From: DATCLS01 sp036563805
Lineage (GTDB): Bacteria > Actinomycetota > Acidimicrobiia > Acidimicrobiales > VFJN01
Length of the DNA stretch: 64,000 nucleotides
Direction: 5' to 3'
Assembly: GCA_036563805.1 (NCBI GenBank)
Contig: DATCLS010000061.1
Span: forward strand, 51,344-115,343
Shown here piece after piece: positions 33,771-41,112 of the stretch. The position numbers and the translations under genes are program-made. Within the stretch, counting starts at the first letter, position 1, and each line of letters begins with the position of its first letter. The notes under the pieces were generated by a model. That model saw nothing but the letters and a program-made list of their open reading frames with translations, had not been told where the DNA came from and ran no database searches.

Positions 33771-35087
33771 TCAACCGTTTGCTGAGCCGATCACTCTGTC
33801 CAGGTAGGGGTTGCCAAAACGTTGCTCGGGGTCGAGCCGCGCCCGCACCCGCTGGAAGTCGTCCCACCGGGGGTAGCGGCCGGCGAGGGACTCGGCCCGC
33901 TGGTAGTGGAGCTTGCCCCAGTGGGGCCGGCCGTCGTAGTCGTCCATGATCCGCTCGACCCCCGAGAAGTAGGCGTCGTACGGGGTCCCCCGGTACACGT
34001 GGACGGCGATGTAGCCCGTGTCGCGGCCGTAGGCCGTGGACAGCCAGGCGTCGTCGCCCCGCACGACCCGGGCCTCGACCGGGAAGCTGATCGGCACGCC
34101 GATCTCGTCGACCAGCCGCCGCACCCGGTTCAGCGCTTCGGGCAGGGCCTCGCGGGGCACGGCGTACTCCATCTCCCAGAACCGCACCTTGCGCGGACTG
34201 GTGAACACCCGATCGGACCGGTCCACGTACTCGACCCGCCCGGTGCTGGGGATGATCTTGGCCAGCCGGCTGATCAGCGAGGGCCAGCGCCGCCCCACCC
34301 GGCACAGCGCCCCGAACGCGTAGTTCTGGAGGACCATGTCCTGGTACCACTCCTGGGCCCGGCTGCGGGGCCGGGCCGGCTCGTCGGTGCGCCGGTTGCG
34401 CTTGGTCAGCGCCCACCGGGTGTGGGGCACCCAGTAGAACTCGAAGTGGTCGTTGCCCTCCACGAGGGCATCGAGGTCCGCCAGAACGTCGTCGACCGGC
34501 ACCGGTTCCTCGACGGCGTGCAAGCGGAAGGCCGGCACGCACTGGAGCGTCACGGTCGACACCAGGCCCAGCGCCCCCAGCCCGACCCGGGCCGCCGCGA
34601 AGACGTCGGGCTCGCGCTCCTCGGACAGCTCGAGCACCGAGCCGTCGGCGGTCACCAGCCGCATGCCCACCACATGTGCGGACAGGTTGCGGAACCGCAG
34701 CCCGGTGCCGTGGGTGGCCGTCTGGGTGGCGCCGGCGATCGACTGCCGGTCGATGTCGCCCATGTTCTCGAGCGCCAGGCCGCGCGCGTCGAGCTCGTCG
34801 CACAGCCGGTGCAGCGGGATGCCGGCCTCGACCGTGACCCGGCCGGTGGCGGCGTCGTGGTCGAGCACGCGCCCGTAGTCGGCCAGGTCGACGAGCACCC
34901 CGTCGGTGCAGGCGATGGACGTGAACGAGTGCCCGGCGCCCACCGCCTTGACCCGCTGGTCGCGGGCGGCGGCGTCCTTGACCAGGGCGACGAGCTCGTC
35001 CTCCGAGCGGGGCCGGGCGATGCGGGCCGGCGCGCAGCTCTGGTTGCGCCCCCAGTTCGTCCACGAGGCGCGGTCGGACAACCCCAT
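33771..35087 (-). CDS. FAD-linked aldonolactone oxidase family protein (L-gulono/D-arabinono-1,4-lactone oxidase)
   Basis: The protein has 438 residues. The PCMH-type FAD-binding domain (about 10-185) contains VKAVGAGHSFTSIACTDG and NMGDIDRQSIAGATQTATHG. The C-terminal ALO domain (about 190-430) ends RPHWGKLHYQRAESLAGRYP, with the HWGK motif typical of this family. Such enzymes oxidise aldonolactones or sugar alcohols, reducing O2 or a cytochrome. In an actinobacterium the substrate may be an alditol or lactone, and cannot be fixed from sequence. A palindrome just upstream of the start suggests specific regulation. No signal peptide is visible. Confidence 0.88.
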   Translation of the reverse strand: MGLSDRASWTNWGRNQSCAPARIARPRSEDELVALVKDAAARDQRVKAVGAGHSFTSIACTDGVLVDLADYGRVLDHDAATGRVTVEAGIPLHRLCDELDARGLALENMGDIDRQSIAGATQTATHGTGLRFRNLSAHVVGMRLVTADGSVLELSEEREPDVFAAARVGLGALGLVSTVTLQCVPAFRLHAVEEPVPVDDVLADLDALVEGNDHFEFYWVPHTRWALTKRNRRTDEPARPRSRAQEWYQDMVLQNYAFGALCRVGRRWPSLISRLAKIIPSTGRVEYVDRSDRVFTSPRKVRFWEMEYAVPREALPEALNRVRRLVDEIGVPISFPVEARVVRGDDAWLSTAYGRDTGYIAVHVYRGTPYDAYFSGVERIMDDYDGRPHWGKLHYQRAESLAGRYPRWDDFQRVRARLDPEQRFGNPYLDRVIGSANG

Positions 35088-35097
35088 GCCCCGTCAG

Positions 35098-35110
35098 CTT
35101 ACGCCGTAAG
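35098..35110. promoter_or_regulatory. CTTACG-C-CGTAAG palindrome upstream of the lactone oxidase
   Basis: A perfect 13-bp palindrome ends 10 bp before the oxidase ATG (minus strand). On that strand it overlaps a possible -10 (TAAGCT), so a repressor bound here would block transcription. Confidence 0.35.
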
Positions 35111-35220
35111 GACGGACGCGCCGGGCCGGGCCCGGACGCGCCGGTGCCCGGCCTGGACGGCACGGGCACCGGGCGGAACGTCGGTATGCGGGAAGCGGAC
35201 CTGGCTCCCGGGCCAGGGGC

Positions 35221-36177
35221 TCAGCGGGACTGCAGGGCCTCGAGCAGCTTGGGCAGCACCTTGTGCACGTCGCCCACGATGCCGAGGTCGGCCACCGAGA
35301 AGATCGGGGCCTCGGGGTCCTTGTTGATGGCGATGATGTTCTTGGACCCCTTCATGCCCACCAGGTGCTGGGTGGCGCCCGAGATGCCGGCCGCGATGTA
35401 GACGGTCGGCTTCACCACCTTGCCGGTCTGGCCCACCTGGTAGCTGTAGGGCACCCAGCCGGCGTCGACGATGGCCCGGGAGGCGCCGGGGGCGCCCTTC
35501 AGGGCCTTGGCCAGGTCCTCGATCATCTGGTACTTGCCGGCCTCGCCCAGGCCCCGACCGCCCGACACGACGATGTCGGCCTCGTCGAGCTTGGGGCCGG
35601 TCGACTCCTCGACGTGGCGGTTCTTGACCGTGGCCTGGCCGCGGTCGGGCACGTCGATCGTGACGACCTCGGCGGCGCCGCCGCCCGTCGACTCGGCCGC
35701 GAACGACTTGGGCCGGATGAGCGCGATGTGGGGCGGGCCGGCGGTGAACTTGGTCTTCACCAGCTTGGTGCCGCCGAACACCGGCTCGGTGACGATCACG
35801 TCGTCGCCCTCGACCGTGATGTCGGTGTTGTTGGTGATGACCGGCTTGTCGAGCGCCACCGACAGGCGGGCGGCGACGTCGCGGCCGTCGTAGGTGGTGC
35901 CGAGCAGCAGCAGGTCGGGGCCGTTGCCGTCCTGGACCTGCTTGGCGATCGCCGACGCCACGGGCACGCCGGGCAGGCTGTCGCCCAGGTCGCCGGTGGC
36001 GTACACCTTGGTGGCGCCGTAGGCCCCGAGCGTCTCGGCGACGGCGGCGCCGTCGCCGCCGTAGACGGCCTCGACGGTGCCGCCCAGCTCGCGGGCCTTG
36101 GTCAACATCTCGAGCGTGATGGGCGCGACCTTGCCGTCGGTGGCCTCGGCGTAGACCCAGATGCGGTTGAGAGCCAT
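35221..36177 (-). CDS. etfA: Electron transfer flavoprotein alpha subunit
   Basis: The protein has 318 residues. The N-terminal domain begins ALNRIWVYAEATDGKVAPIT. The C-terminal FAD domain carries VVSGGRGLGEAGKYQMIEDL, RAIVDAGWVPYSYQVGQTGK and YIAAGISGATQHLVGMKGSK, diagnostic of EtfA. With EtfB it accepts electrons from acyl-CoA and other dehydrogenases and passes them to the quinone pool through ETF:quinone oxidoreductase, which is not in this window. It lies 40 bp downstream of etfB on the same strand and is surely co-transcribed. Length and domain order are standard. Confidence 0.97.
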   Translation of the reverse strand: MALNRIWVYAEATDGKVAPITLEMLTKARELGGTVEAVYGGDGAAVAETLGAYGATKVYATGDLGDSLPGVPVASAIAKQVQDGNGPDLLLLGTTYDGRDVAARLSVALDKPVITNNTDITVEGDDVIVTEPVFGGTKLVKTKFTAGPPHIALIRPKSFAAESTGGGAAEVVTIDVPDRGQATVKNRHVEESTGPKLDEADIVVSGGRGLGEAGKYQMIEDLAKALKGAPGASRAIVDAGWVPYSYQVGQTGKVVKPTVYIAAGISGATQHLVGMKGSKNIIAINKDPEAPIFSVADLGIVGDVHKVLPKLLEALQSR

Positions 36178-36217
36178 GTCCTCGTTCGTCTCCTAATCCG
36201 TGTCCGTGGGCCGAGGG

Positions 36218-36994
36218 TCAGATGACCTTGAGGTTCTCGAGGAAGCTGACGATGCGCTGGTAGCCCTCGCCGTCGTCCTCGACGATCTCGCCGGCCTCGC
36301 GGGCGGGGGCGTCCTCGACGGCCACGATCTCCTGCCCGGCGCCGGCGGCGCCCACGGTGCTCGGGTCGATGCCCAGGTCCGCCAGGCTGGGCTGGTCGAC
36401 CGGCTTCGACTTGGCGGCCATGATGCCCTTGAAGGACGGGTAGCGAGGCTCGACCACACCGGCCGTCACCGAGACGACCGCCGGCAGCGGCGCCTCGACC
36501 TCGTCGTAGCCGGCCTCGGTCTGGCGCTGGACCTTGACCACGCCGTCGCCGACCTCGACGTGCTTGGCGAACGTGATCGACGGCAGCCCGAGGAGGGCGG
36601 CGATCTGCTCGGGCACCGTGCCCGTGTAGCCGTCGCTGGACTCGGTGGCGGCCAGGACGAGGTCGGGCTCGGCCCGCTTGATGGCGGCGGCCAGCACCTT
36701 GGCGGTGTCGAGCGCCCCGGCGCCCGACAGGGCGTCGTCCGAGATCAGGATGGCCTTGGCGGCCCCCATGGCCAGCGCCGTGCGCAGGCCGCCGGTCTCG
36801 TTGTTGGGGGCCATGGACACGAGGGTGACCTCGCCACCCCCGGCGGCGTCGGCAAGCTGGAGGGCCATCTCGACGCCGTAGCTGTCCGACTCGTCGAGGA
36901 TGAGCTTGCCGCTGCGGTCGAGGGTGTTGTCTGCCTCGAGCTTCCCGGGGTCCGCAGGATCCGGGATCTGCTTCACGCATACGACGACGTTCAT
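36218..36994 (-). CDS. etfB: Electron transfer flavoprotein beta subunit
   Basis: The protein has 258 residues. It starts MNVVVCVKQIPDPADPGKLE and contains DSYGVEMALQLADAAGGGEV, ATESSDGYTGTVPEQIAALL and PRYPSFKGIMAAKSKPVD. These are typical EtfB blocks and include the AMP-binding region. The ATG at 36994 fits the family start; an upstream in-frame ATG at 37057 would add an unrelated leader. Several palindromes lie upstream (37008-37079), suggesting control of the etfBA pair. The gene diverges from the lipid-kinase gene at 37195. Confidence 0.97.
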   Translation of the reverse strand: MNVVVCVKQIPDPADPGKLEADNTLDRSGKLILDESDSYGVEMALQLADAAGGGEVTLVSMAPNNETGGLRTALAMGAAKAILISDDALSGAGALDTAKVLAAAIKRAEPDLVLAATESSDGYTGTVPEQIAALLGLPSITFAKHVEVGDGVVKVQRQTEAGYDEVEAPLPAVVSVTAGVVEPRYPSFKGIMAAKSKPVDQPSLADLGIDPSTVGAAGAGQEIVAVEDAPAREAGEIVEDDGEGYQRIVSFLENLKVI

Positions 36995-37007
36995 GGCCGC
37001 CAGGATG

Positions 37008-37079
37008 CCCCTCGTTTCGCGAGGGGGCCAAATCCTGGTCGCGATGCCCCATGTCACAAGTGACCGCGCGGTAACCGCG
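37008..37079 (-). promoter_or_regulatory. Palindrome cluster in the etfBA upstream region
   Basis: Three inverted repeats lie within 72 bp. CCCCTCG-N5-CGAGGGG (37008-37026) can form a hairpin just before the etfB ribosome-binding region. GTCAC-AA-GTGAC is at 37053-37064. CGCGGT-A-ACCGCG is at 37067-37079. The second overlaps a -35-like TTGTGA on the minus strand. One or both upstream palindromes may bind a repressor such as a TetR-type fatty-acid regulator; the first may affect mRNA structure. Confidence 0.4.
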
Positions 37080-37194
37080 TCTGACCGGGGCCGACGGGCA
37101 CAGACGACCGATCGGCGACGGATCGCCGACGCAGCGGCGGCGGGCGTCGCTGGCCGCGGCCGGCCCCGGCGGCGCGGGGTAGGTTGCCGGCGCT

Positions 37195-38109
37195 GTGAAG
37201 CTGCTCCTGCTGGTGAACTCGTCGGCGTCGTCGGTGACGCCCCGGAGCCGGGTCGTGATCGGCAAGGCGCTGTCCGCCGACCACGACGTCACCGTGGCCG
37301 AGACGAGCCGCCGGGGCCACGCCACCCGGCTGGCCCAGGGGGCGGCGGCCAACGGCACCGAGGTGGTCGTCGTGCTGGGCGGCGACGGCACGCTCAACGA
37401 GGCGGCCAACGGCCTGGCCGGCACCCGTTGCGCCCTGGCCCCGCTGCCCGGCGGGTCGACCAACGTGTTCGCCCGGACCATCGGGCTGCCCAACGACCCG
37501 ATCGAGGCCACGGGGGCGCTGCTCGACGCGCTGGCCCGCGCCTCCATCAAGCGGGTGGGGCTGGGCTCGGTTAATGGCCGCTACTTCCTGTTCCACACTG
37601 GGGTCGGGTTCGACGCCGCGGTGGTCGAGCAGGTCGAGCGACGGGGGGCGCTCAAGCGCTACGCCGGCCACCCCCTGTTCGTGTACGCCGGCTTCGCCAC
37701 CTGGTTCCGGCACTACGACCGCAGCCGGCCGCGCTTCGCGGTCCACCACACCGACGGGACCGTGGTGGACGACGCCTACCTGACCGTCGTCCTCAACACC
37801 AACCCCTACACCTACCTGGGCGAGCGGCCCCTGTCGCTCGCACCGGAGGCCACGCTCGACCGGGGGCTGGCGTCGGTCACGCTGCGGACCATGGCGTTCG
37901 CCCCCACGCTGCGCATCGTCGGCTCGGCGCTGGGCAGCGGCCGGGCGCTGCGCCGCAGCCGGTGGGTCGACCACCGCACCGATCTCGACGGGCTGACCGT
38001 CCGCGCCTACGGCCCGGTGCCCTACCAGGTCGACGGCGACCACCTGGGCGACGCCGAGGAGCTCGTGTTCCGCCACGAGCACGAGGTGCTCGACCTCGTG
38101 CTCCCCTGA
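37195..38109 (+). CDS. Diacylglycerol kinase family lipid kinase (DagK/YegS-type)
   Basis: The protein has 304 residues. The DAGKc catalytic domain includes VVVVLGGDGTLNEAANGLAG, with GGDGT as the nucleotide-binding signature, and LAPLPGGSTNVFARTIGLPN. The C-terminal half has FHTGVGFDAAVVEQVERRG and ends VPYQVDGDHLGDAEELVFRH, typical of YegS/DgkB proteins. It should phosphorylate diacylglycerol or a related lipid, with a possible role in phosphatidylinositol-type lipid synthesis in actinobacteria. The GTG at 37195 directly begins the conserved VKLLLLVNSSA strand. It faces a GDPD gene, so two lipid-metabolism genes converge here. Confidence 0.9.
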   Translation: MKLLLLVNSSASSVTPRSRVVIGKALSADHDVTVAETSRRGHATRLAQGAAANGTEVVVVLGGDGTLNEAANGLAGTRCALAPLPGGSTNVFARTIGLPNDPIEATGALLDALARASIKRVGLGSVNGRYFLFHTGVGFDAAVVEQVERRGALKRYAGHPLFVYAGFATWFRHYDRSRPRFAVHHTDGTVVDDAYLTVVLNTNPYTYLGERPLSLAPEATLDRGLASVTLRTMAFAPTLRIVGSALGSGRALRRSRWVDHRTDLDGLTVRAYGPVPYQVDGDHLGDAEELVFRHEHEVLDLVLP

Positions 38110-38129
38110 CCCGGCGCCGGGCCCGCCCC

Positions 38130-38834
38130 CTAGCTCGCCGGGGTCCGGCCCAGCGCCTCGAGGGCCACGTCGGGCACGTTGGTGATGACGGCGTCGACGC
38201 CGAGGTCGGCCAGCCAGACGATGCGCTCGGGCACGTCGCAGGTCCAGGTGTTGACGGCCAGGCCGGCGGCGTGGGCGTGCTTCACGACGTCCGCGTCGAC
38301 CGCGCTGTGGTGGGGGTGGAGGGCCCGGTGGCCGTGCTCCACCGCCTCGGCCACGATCTCCTCGACGGTCGAGAAGCCGAGCATCAGCCACCCGGTGGCG
38401 AGCTCGGGGTCGAGCGCGCGCACCCGGTCGATCGTCTCGCGGTGGAAGCACGACACGACGATGCGCTCGCGCTCGGCCGCCGGCCGGGCGGCCAGCACCT
38501 CGACGACCCGGTCGACGATCGTCAGCTCGGCGTCGAAGTCGCTGTCGCCGGGCCAGTTCTTGATCTCGACGTTGACGAACAGGAGGCCGGCGCAGGCGTC
38601 GAGGGCGGCCGCCAGGTCGGGCATGCAGTCGGGCAGCTCGCCGGCGCGCAGGTCGACGAGCGCCCGCCCGTCGGGCAGGTGGGCGTCGTGGGTGACGGCG
38701 AGGTGGCCGCCGGCCGCCCGCCGCACGTCCAGCTCGACGCCGTCGGCGCCCAGCGCCCGGGCCGCATGGAACGAGGCCAGCGTGTTGCCCGCGGCGACGG
38801 CGGGCGCGCCCTGGTGGCCGATCACGAGCGTCAT
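38130..38834 (-). CDS. Glycerophosphodiester phosphodiesterase family protein
   Basis: The protein has 234 residues. It begins MTLVIGHQGAPAVAAGNTLA and has ADGVELDVRRAAGGHLAVTH with the conserved Glu-x-Asp and His, LLFVNVEIKNWP, and a C-terminal NTWTCDVPERIVWLADLGVD followed by AVITNVPD. The first metal motif is HQG where most family members have HRG. It cleaves glycerophosphodiesters to glycerol 3-phosphate and an alcohol. No signal peptide is seen, so it should be cytosolic. It diverges from whiB1 with a 166-bp promoter region between. Confidence 0.9.
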   Translation of the reverse strand: MTLVIGHQGAPAVAAGNTLASFHAARALGADGVELDVRRAAGGHLAVTHDAHLPDGRALVDLRAGELPDCMPDLAAALDACAGLLFVNVEIKNWPGDSDFDAELTIVDRVVEVLAARPAAERERIVVSCFHRETIDRVRALDPELATGWLMLGFSTVEEIVAEAVEHGHRALHPHHSAVDADVVKHAHAAGLAVNTWTCDVPERIVWLADLGVDAVITNVPDVALEALGRTPAS

Positions 38835-38863
38835 TGCGCGTTTGCTCCCAAGAACTTAACGGT

Positions 38864-38906
38864 GGGGAAATATCCCCTTGCCGTCTTGACCTTTGTCCAG
38901 TATCTT
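38864..38906 (+). promoter_or_regulatory. whiB1 promoter with adjacent GGGGA-AATA-TCCCC palindrome
   Basis: -35 TTGCCG (38878-38883), a 17-bp spacer and -10 TATCTT (38901-38906) form a convincing promoter. Immediately upstream, GGGGA-AATA-TCCCC (38864-38877) is a palindrome that touches the -35 box, a placement typical for a regulator site. Transcription would start near 38913, leaving an untranslated leader of about 88 nt. Confidence 0.55.
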
Positions 38907-39000
38907 CGCGGCGTCGCAGCCACACGCTCGCACGTAAGTGCCGCGGTGGCATGTGAAACTCGTCACAATCTCGGTGACCCGAAACCGCCGTGGAGGTCCC

Positions 39001-39300
39001 GTGGCCCTGACGCAGAGCCGCAGCTTGTCCCTGTCCATCGAGCGCGACGACTGGCGCGAGCACGCCGCCTGTCGCGACACCGATCCCGATCTCTTCTTCC
39101 CGGTCGGCACGACCGGGCCGGCGATCGAGCAGATCGACAACGCCAAGAGCGTGTGCCGGGCGTGCGAGGTCCAGTCCACCTGCCTCGAGTATGCCCTCCT
39201 GACCAACCAGGACAGCGGCATTTGGGGTGGCACGTCGGAGGAGGAGCGCCGAGCGCTGCGCCGCCAGTGGGTGGCGCGTCAGCGTAAGGCGACTGCCTGA
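39001..39300 (+). CDS. whiB1: WhiB-family Fe-S transcriptional regulator, WhiB1-like
   Basis: The protein has 99 residues. Four conserved cysteines are seen: HAACRDTDPDLFFPVG, then CRACEVQSTC (CX2CX5C), which bind a [4Fe-4S] cluster. The GIWGG turn (GIWGGTSEEERRAL) and a basic C-terminus RRQWVARQRK for DNA contact follow. The GTG at 39001 is preceded by GGAGG at 6 nt. Convergent with a PdtaS-type kinase gene as in mycobacteria (Rv3219/Rv3220c), it is best called WhiB1. It probably controls essential genes with the primary sigma factor and responds to NO or O2. Confidence 0.93.
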   Translation: MALTQSRSLSLSIERDDWREHAACRDTDPDLFFPVGTTGPAIEQIDNAKSVCRACEVQSTCLEYALLTNQDSGIWGGTSEEERRALRRQWVARQRKATA

Positions 39301-39381
39301 GACTCCGCCGGGCGAGCCCGCAGCGCGGCGGGGGCCCCAGCGGCTCGCGTGCATCGCTCGCCCTCCACTTCACCGGCGACG

Positions 39382-39403
39382 ACGGCCCCACCGGTGGGGC
39401 CGT
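39382..39403. terminator. Terminator between whiB1 and pdtaS
   Basis: ACGGCCCCA-CCGG-TGGGGCCGT is a perfect 22-nt inverted repeat followed by TCTC, 82 nt past the whiB1 stop. A second hairpin, GCCTGGCC (39431-39438) pairing with GGCCAGGC (39447-39454), could serve the opposite strand. Both fall in the convergent whiB1/pdtaS gap (39301-39536), which contains no gene. Confidence 0.6.
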
Positions 39404-39536
39404 TCTCGCGTCCGGCGGCCGACCCGCCCCGCCTGGCCCTGCGGCAGGCCAGGCCCGCGGCGCCGGTCTCGCCGGCTCCCGGGGCCGTCACACCGGCTCC
39501 CGGCGGTCACGGCCCGGCCCGCCGGCTCCGGGCGCA

Positions 39537-41027
39537 TCACCCGTCGCCCGCATCGACGGGCACGGTGAGCGCCACGGTCGTCCCCTGACCGCCCTGGCCG
39601 TCACCACGGCGGATCTCGATCTGGCCGGACAGCTCGGTGGTCACCAGCGTCCGCACGATCGACAGGCCGAGGCCGGTCGACGCGTCGAGCTCGAACCCCT
39701 CGGGGAGTCCGACCCCCTGGTCGGACACCTGCAGGTGCAGAGACTTGTCGTCGCGCTCGATCGTGACCCGCACCCGGCCCGGGTGCCGGGACAGGTCGAC
39801 GCCCTCGGGGTAGGCGTGGTCGACCGCGTTCTGGAGCAGCTCGTTCAGGACCACCGCCAGCGGCGTCGCCACCCGGGCCGGCAGGATGCCGCCGTCGCCC
39901 TCGACCTGGAAGTCGATGGGTCGGTCGGGCGAGCTCATCGAGTCGGCGACCATCGTCACGACCGGCCGGACGATCTCGACGAACGGCACGTCGTCGCCGG
40001 CCTCCCGCGACAGGATCTCGTGCACCAGGGCGATCGACCGGACCCGGCGCACCGACTCCTCGATGACCTGCTTGGCCTCGGGGGTCGACAGGCGCCGGCC
40101 CTGCAGGCGCAGCAGCGACGAGATCGTCTGCAGGTTGTTCTTCACCCGGTGGTGGATCTCGCGGATCGTGGCGTCCTTGGACAGGAGCAGCAGGTCGCGC
40201 CGGCGCAGCTCGGAGATGTCGCGCAGCAGCACCACCGCCCCGGTCACCACCCCGTGGTCGAGTAGCGGGATGCCCCGCATGAGCACGGTCACGTCGGGCC
40301 CCCGCGGCAGCTCCTCGGTCACCGGGGCGGCGATGGCGAAGGCGGTGCGCACCACGTTCTCCTCGAGCCCCAGCTCGGAGAACCGCAGGCCCTCGGCGTT
40401 GGCGTGCACGCCCAGCCGGTGGAGCGTCGAGACCGCGTTGGGCGACGTGTACTCGACCCGCCCGGCGGCGTCGAGGACGATCACGCCGTCGCCCACCCGG
40501 GGCGCCACGTCGCTCTCGACGTCCTCGGCGCTGAACGGGAAGTCGCCGTTCGAGATCATCCGGGCGAAGCGGTTGAAGACGTCGACGTAGGTCCGCTCCA
40601 GCTCGCCGGGCTGGCGGCCGAACGACGGGGCCGACTCGCGGGTCAGCACGGCGATGACCCGGCCCTCGTAGCGCACGGGGATGCACAGCACCCGCACCCG
40701 CTCCTTGAGCGGAGAGCTGGCCATCTCGCCCTCGATGATCTCGCCCAGCCGGTAGGCGCGGGCGACGAGCGGCCGCTCCTCCTCCTCGAGCACGGTGCCC
40801 ACCCAGTCGGACCGGTAGACGGTCTGGGCGGTGGTCGGCCGGACCTGGCCCAGCACGACGAACCGGTTGCCCGTGTCGCGGGCCTCGCCCACCACCCCGA
40901 ACAGCAGCAGGTCGGCGAAGCAGAAGTCGGCCAGCATGCCCCAGCTGGCCGAGAGACGCTGGAGGTGGGCGATGGCACCCGGGTCGAGCCGGGTGAAGAA
41001 GCGGGCGAGCTCGGACAGGCTGGCCAT
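39537..41027 (-). CDS. pdtaS: PdtaS-type sensor histidine kinase
   Basis: The protein has 496 residues. The H_kinase_N (GAF-like) domain begins LSELARFFTRLDPGAIAHLQ (about 5-165). A PAS domain (about 180-280) follows, then HisKA_2 with REIHHRVKNNLQTISSLLRL (phosphoacceptor His292 or 293) and an HATPase with LNELLQNAVDHAYPEG and TGLGLSIVRTL. This is the PdtaS layout, whose partner PdtaR is an ANTAR-type RNA-binding antiterminator, not found in this window. Mycobacterial PdtaS responds to copper and NO. The ATG at 41027 matches the family start; three 13-bp repeats lie upstream. It converges with whiB1 as in mycobacteria. Confidence 0.92.
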   Translation of the reverse strand: MASLSELARFFTRLDPGAIAHLQRLSASWGMLADFCFADLLLFGVVGEARDTGNRFVVLGQVRPTTAQTVYRSDWVGTVLEEEERPLVARAYRLGEIIEGEMASSPLKERVRVLCIPVRYEGRVIAVLTRESAPSFGRQPGELERTYVDVFNRFARMISNGDFPFSAEDVESDVAPRVGDGVIVLDAAGRVEYTSPNAVSTLHRLGVHANAEGLRFSELGLEENVVRTAFAIAAPVTEELPRGPDVTVLMRGIPLLDHGVVTGAVVLLRDISELRRRDLLLLSKDATIREIHHRVKNNLQTISSLLRLQGRRLSTPEAKQVIEESVRRVRSIALVHEILSREAGDDVPFVEIVRPVVTMVADSMSSPDRPIDFQVEGDGGILPARVATPLAVVLNELLQNAVDHAYPEGVDLSRHPGRVRVTIERDDKSLHLQVSDQGVGLPEGFELDASTGLGLSIVRTLVTTELSGQIEIRRGDGQGGQGTTVALTVPVDAGDG

Positions 41028-41040
41028 CGCCTGATTCTTC

Positions 41041-41079
41041 CAGTTCCCGCACGCAGTTCCCGCACGCAGTTCCCGCACG
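41041..41079 (-). repeat. CAGTTCCCGCACG, three perfect tandem copies
   Basis: The 13-bp unit is repeated at 41041, 41054 and 41067, located 14-52 bp upstream of the pdtaS start codon. It may be a slippage repeat or a set of protein-binding sites. It falls where the promoter or leader should be. Confidence 0.85.
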
Positions 41080-41112
41080 CCCGTCCGGACGGATCGCGCC
41101 CCCGGCCCGCCC

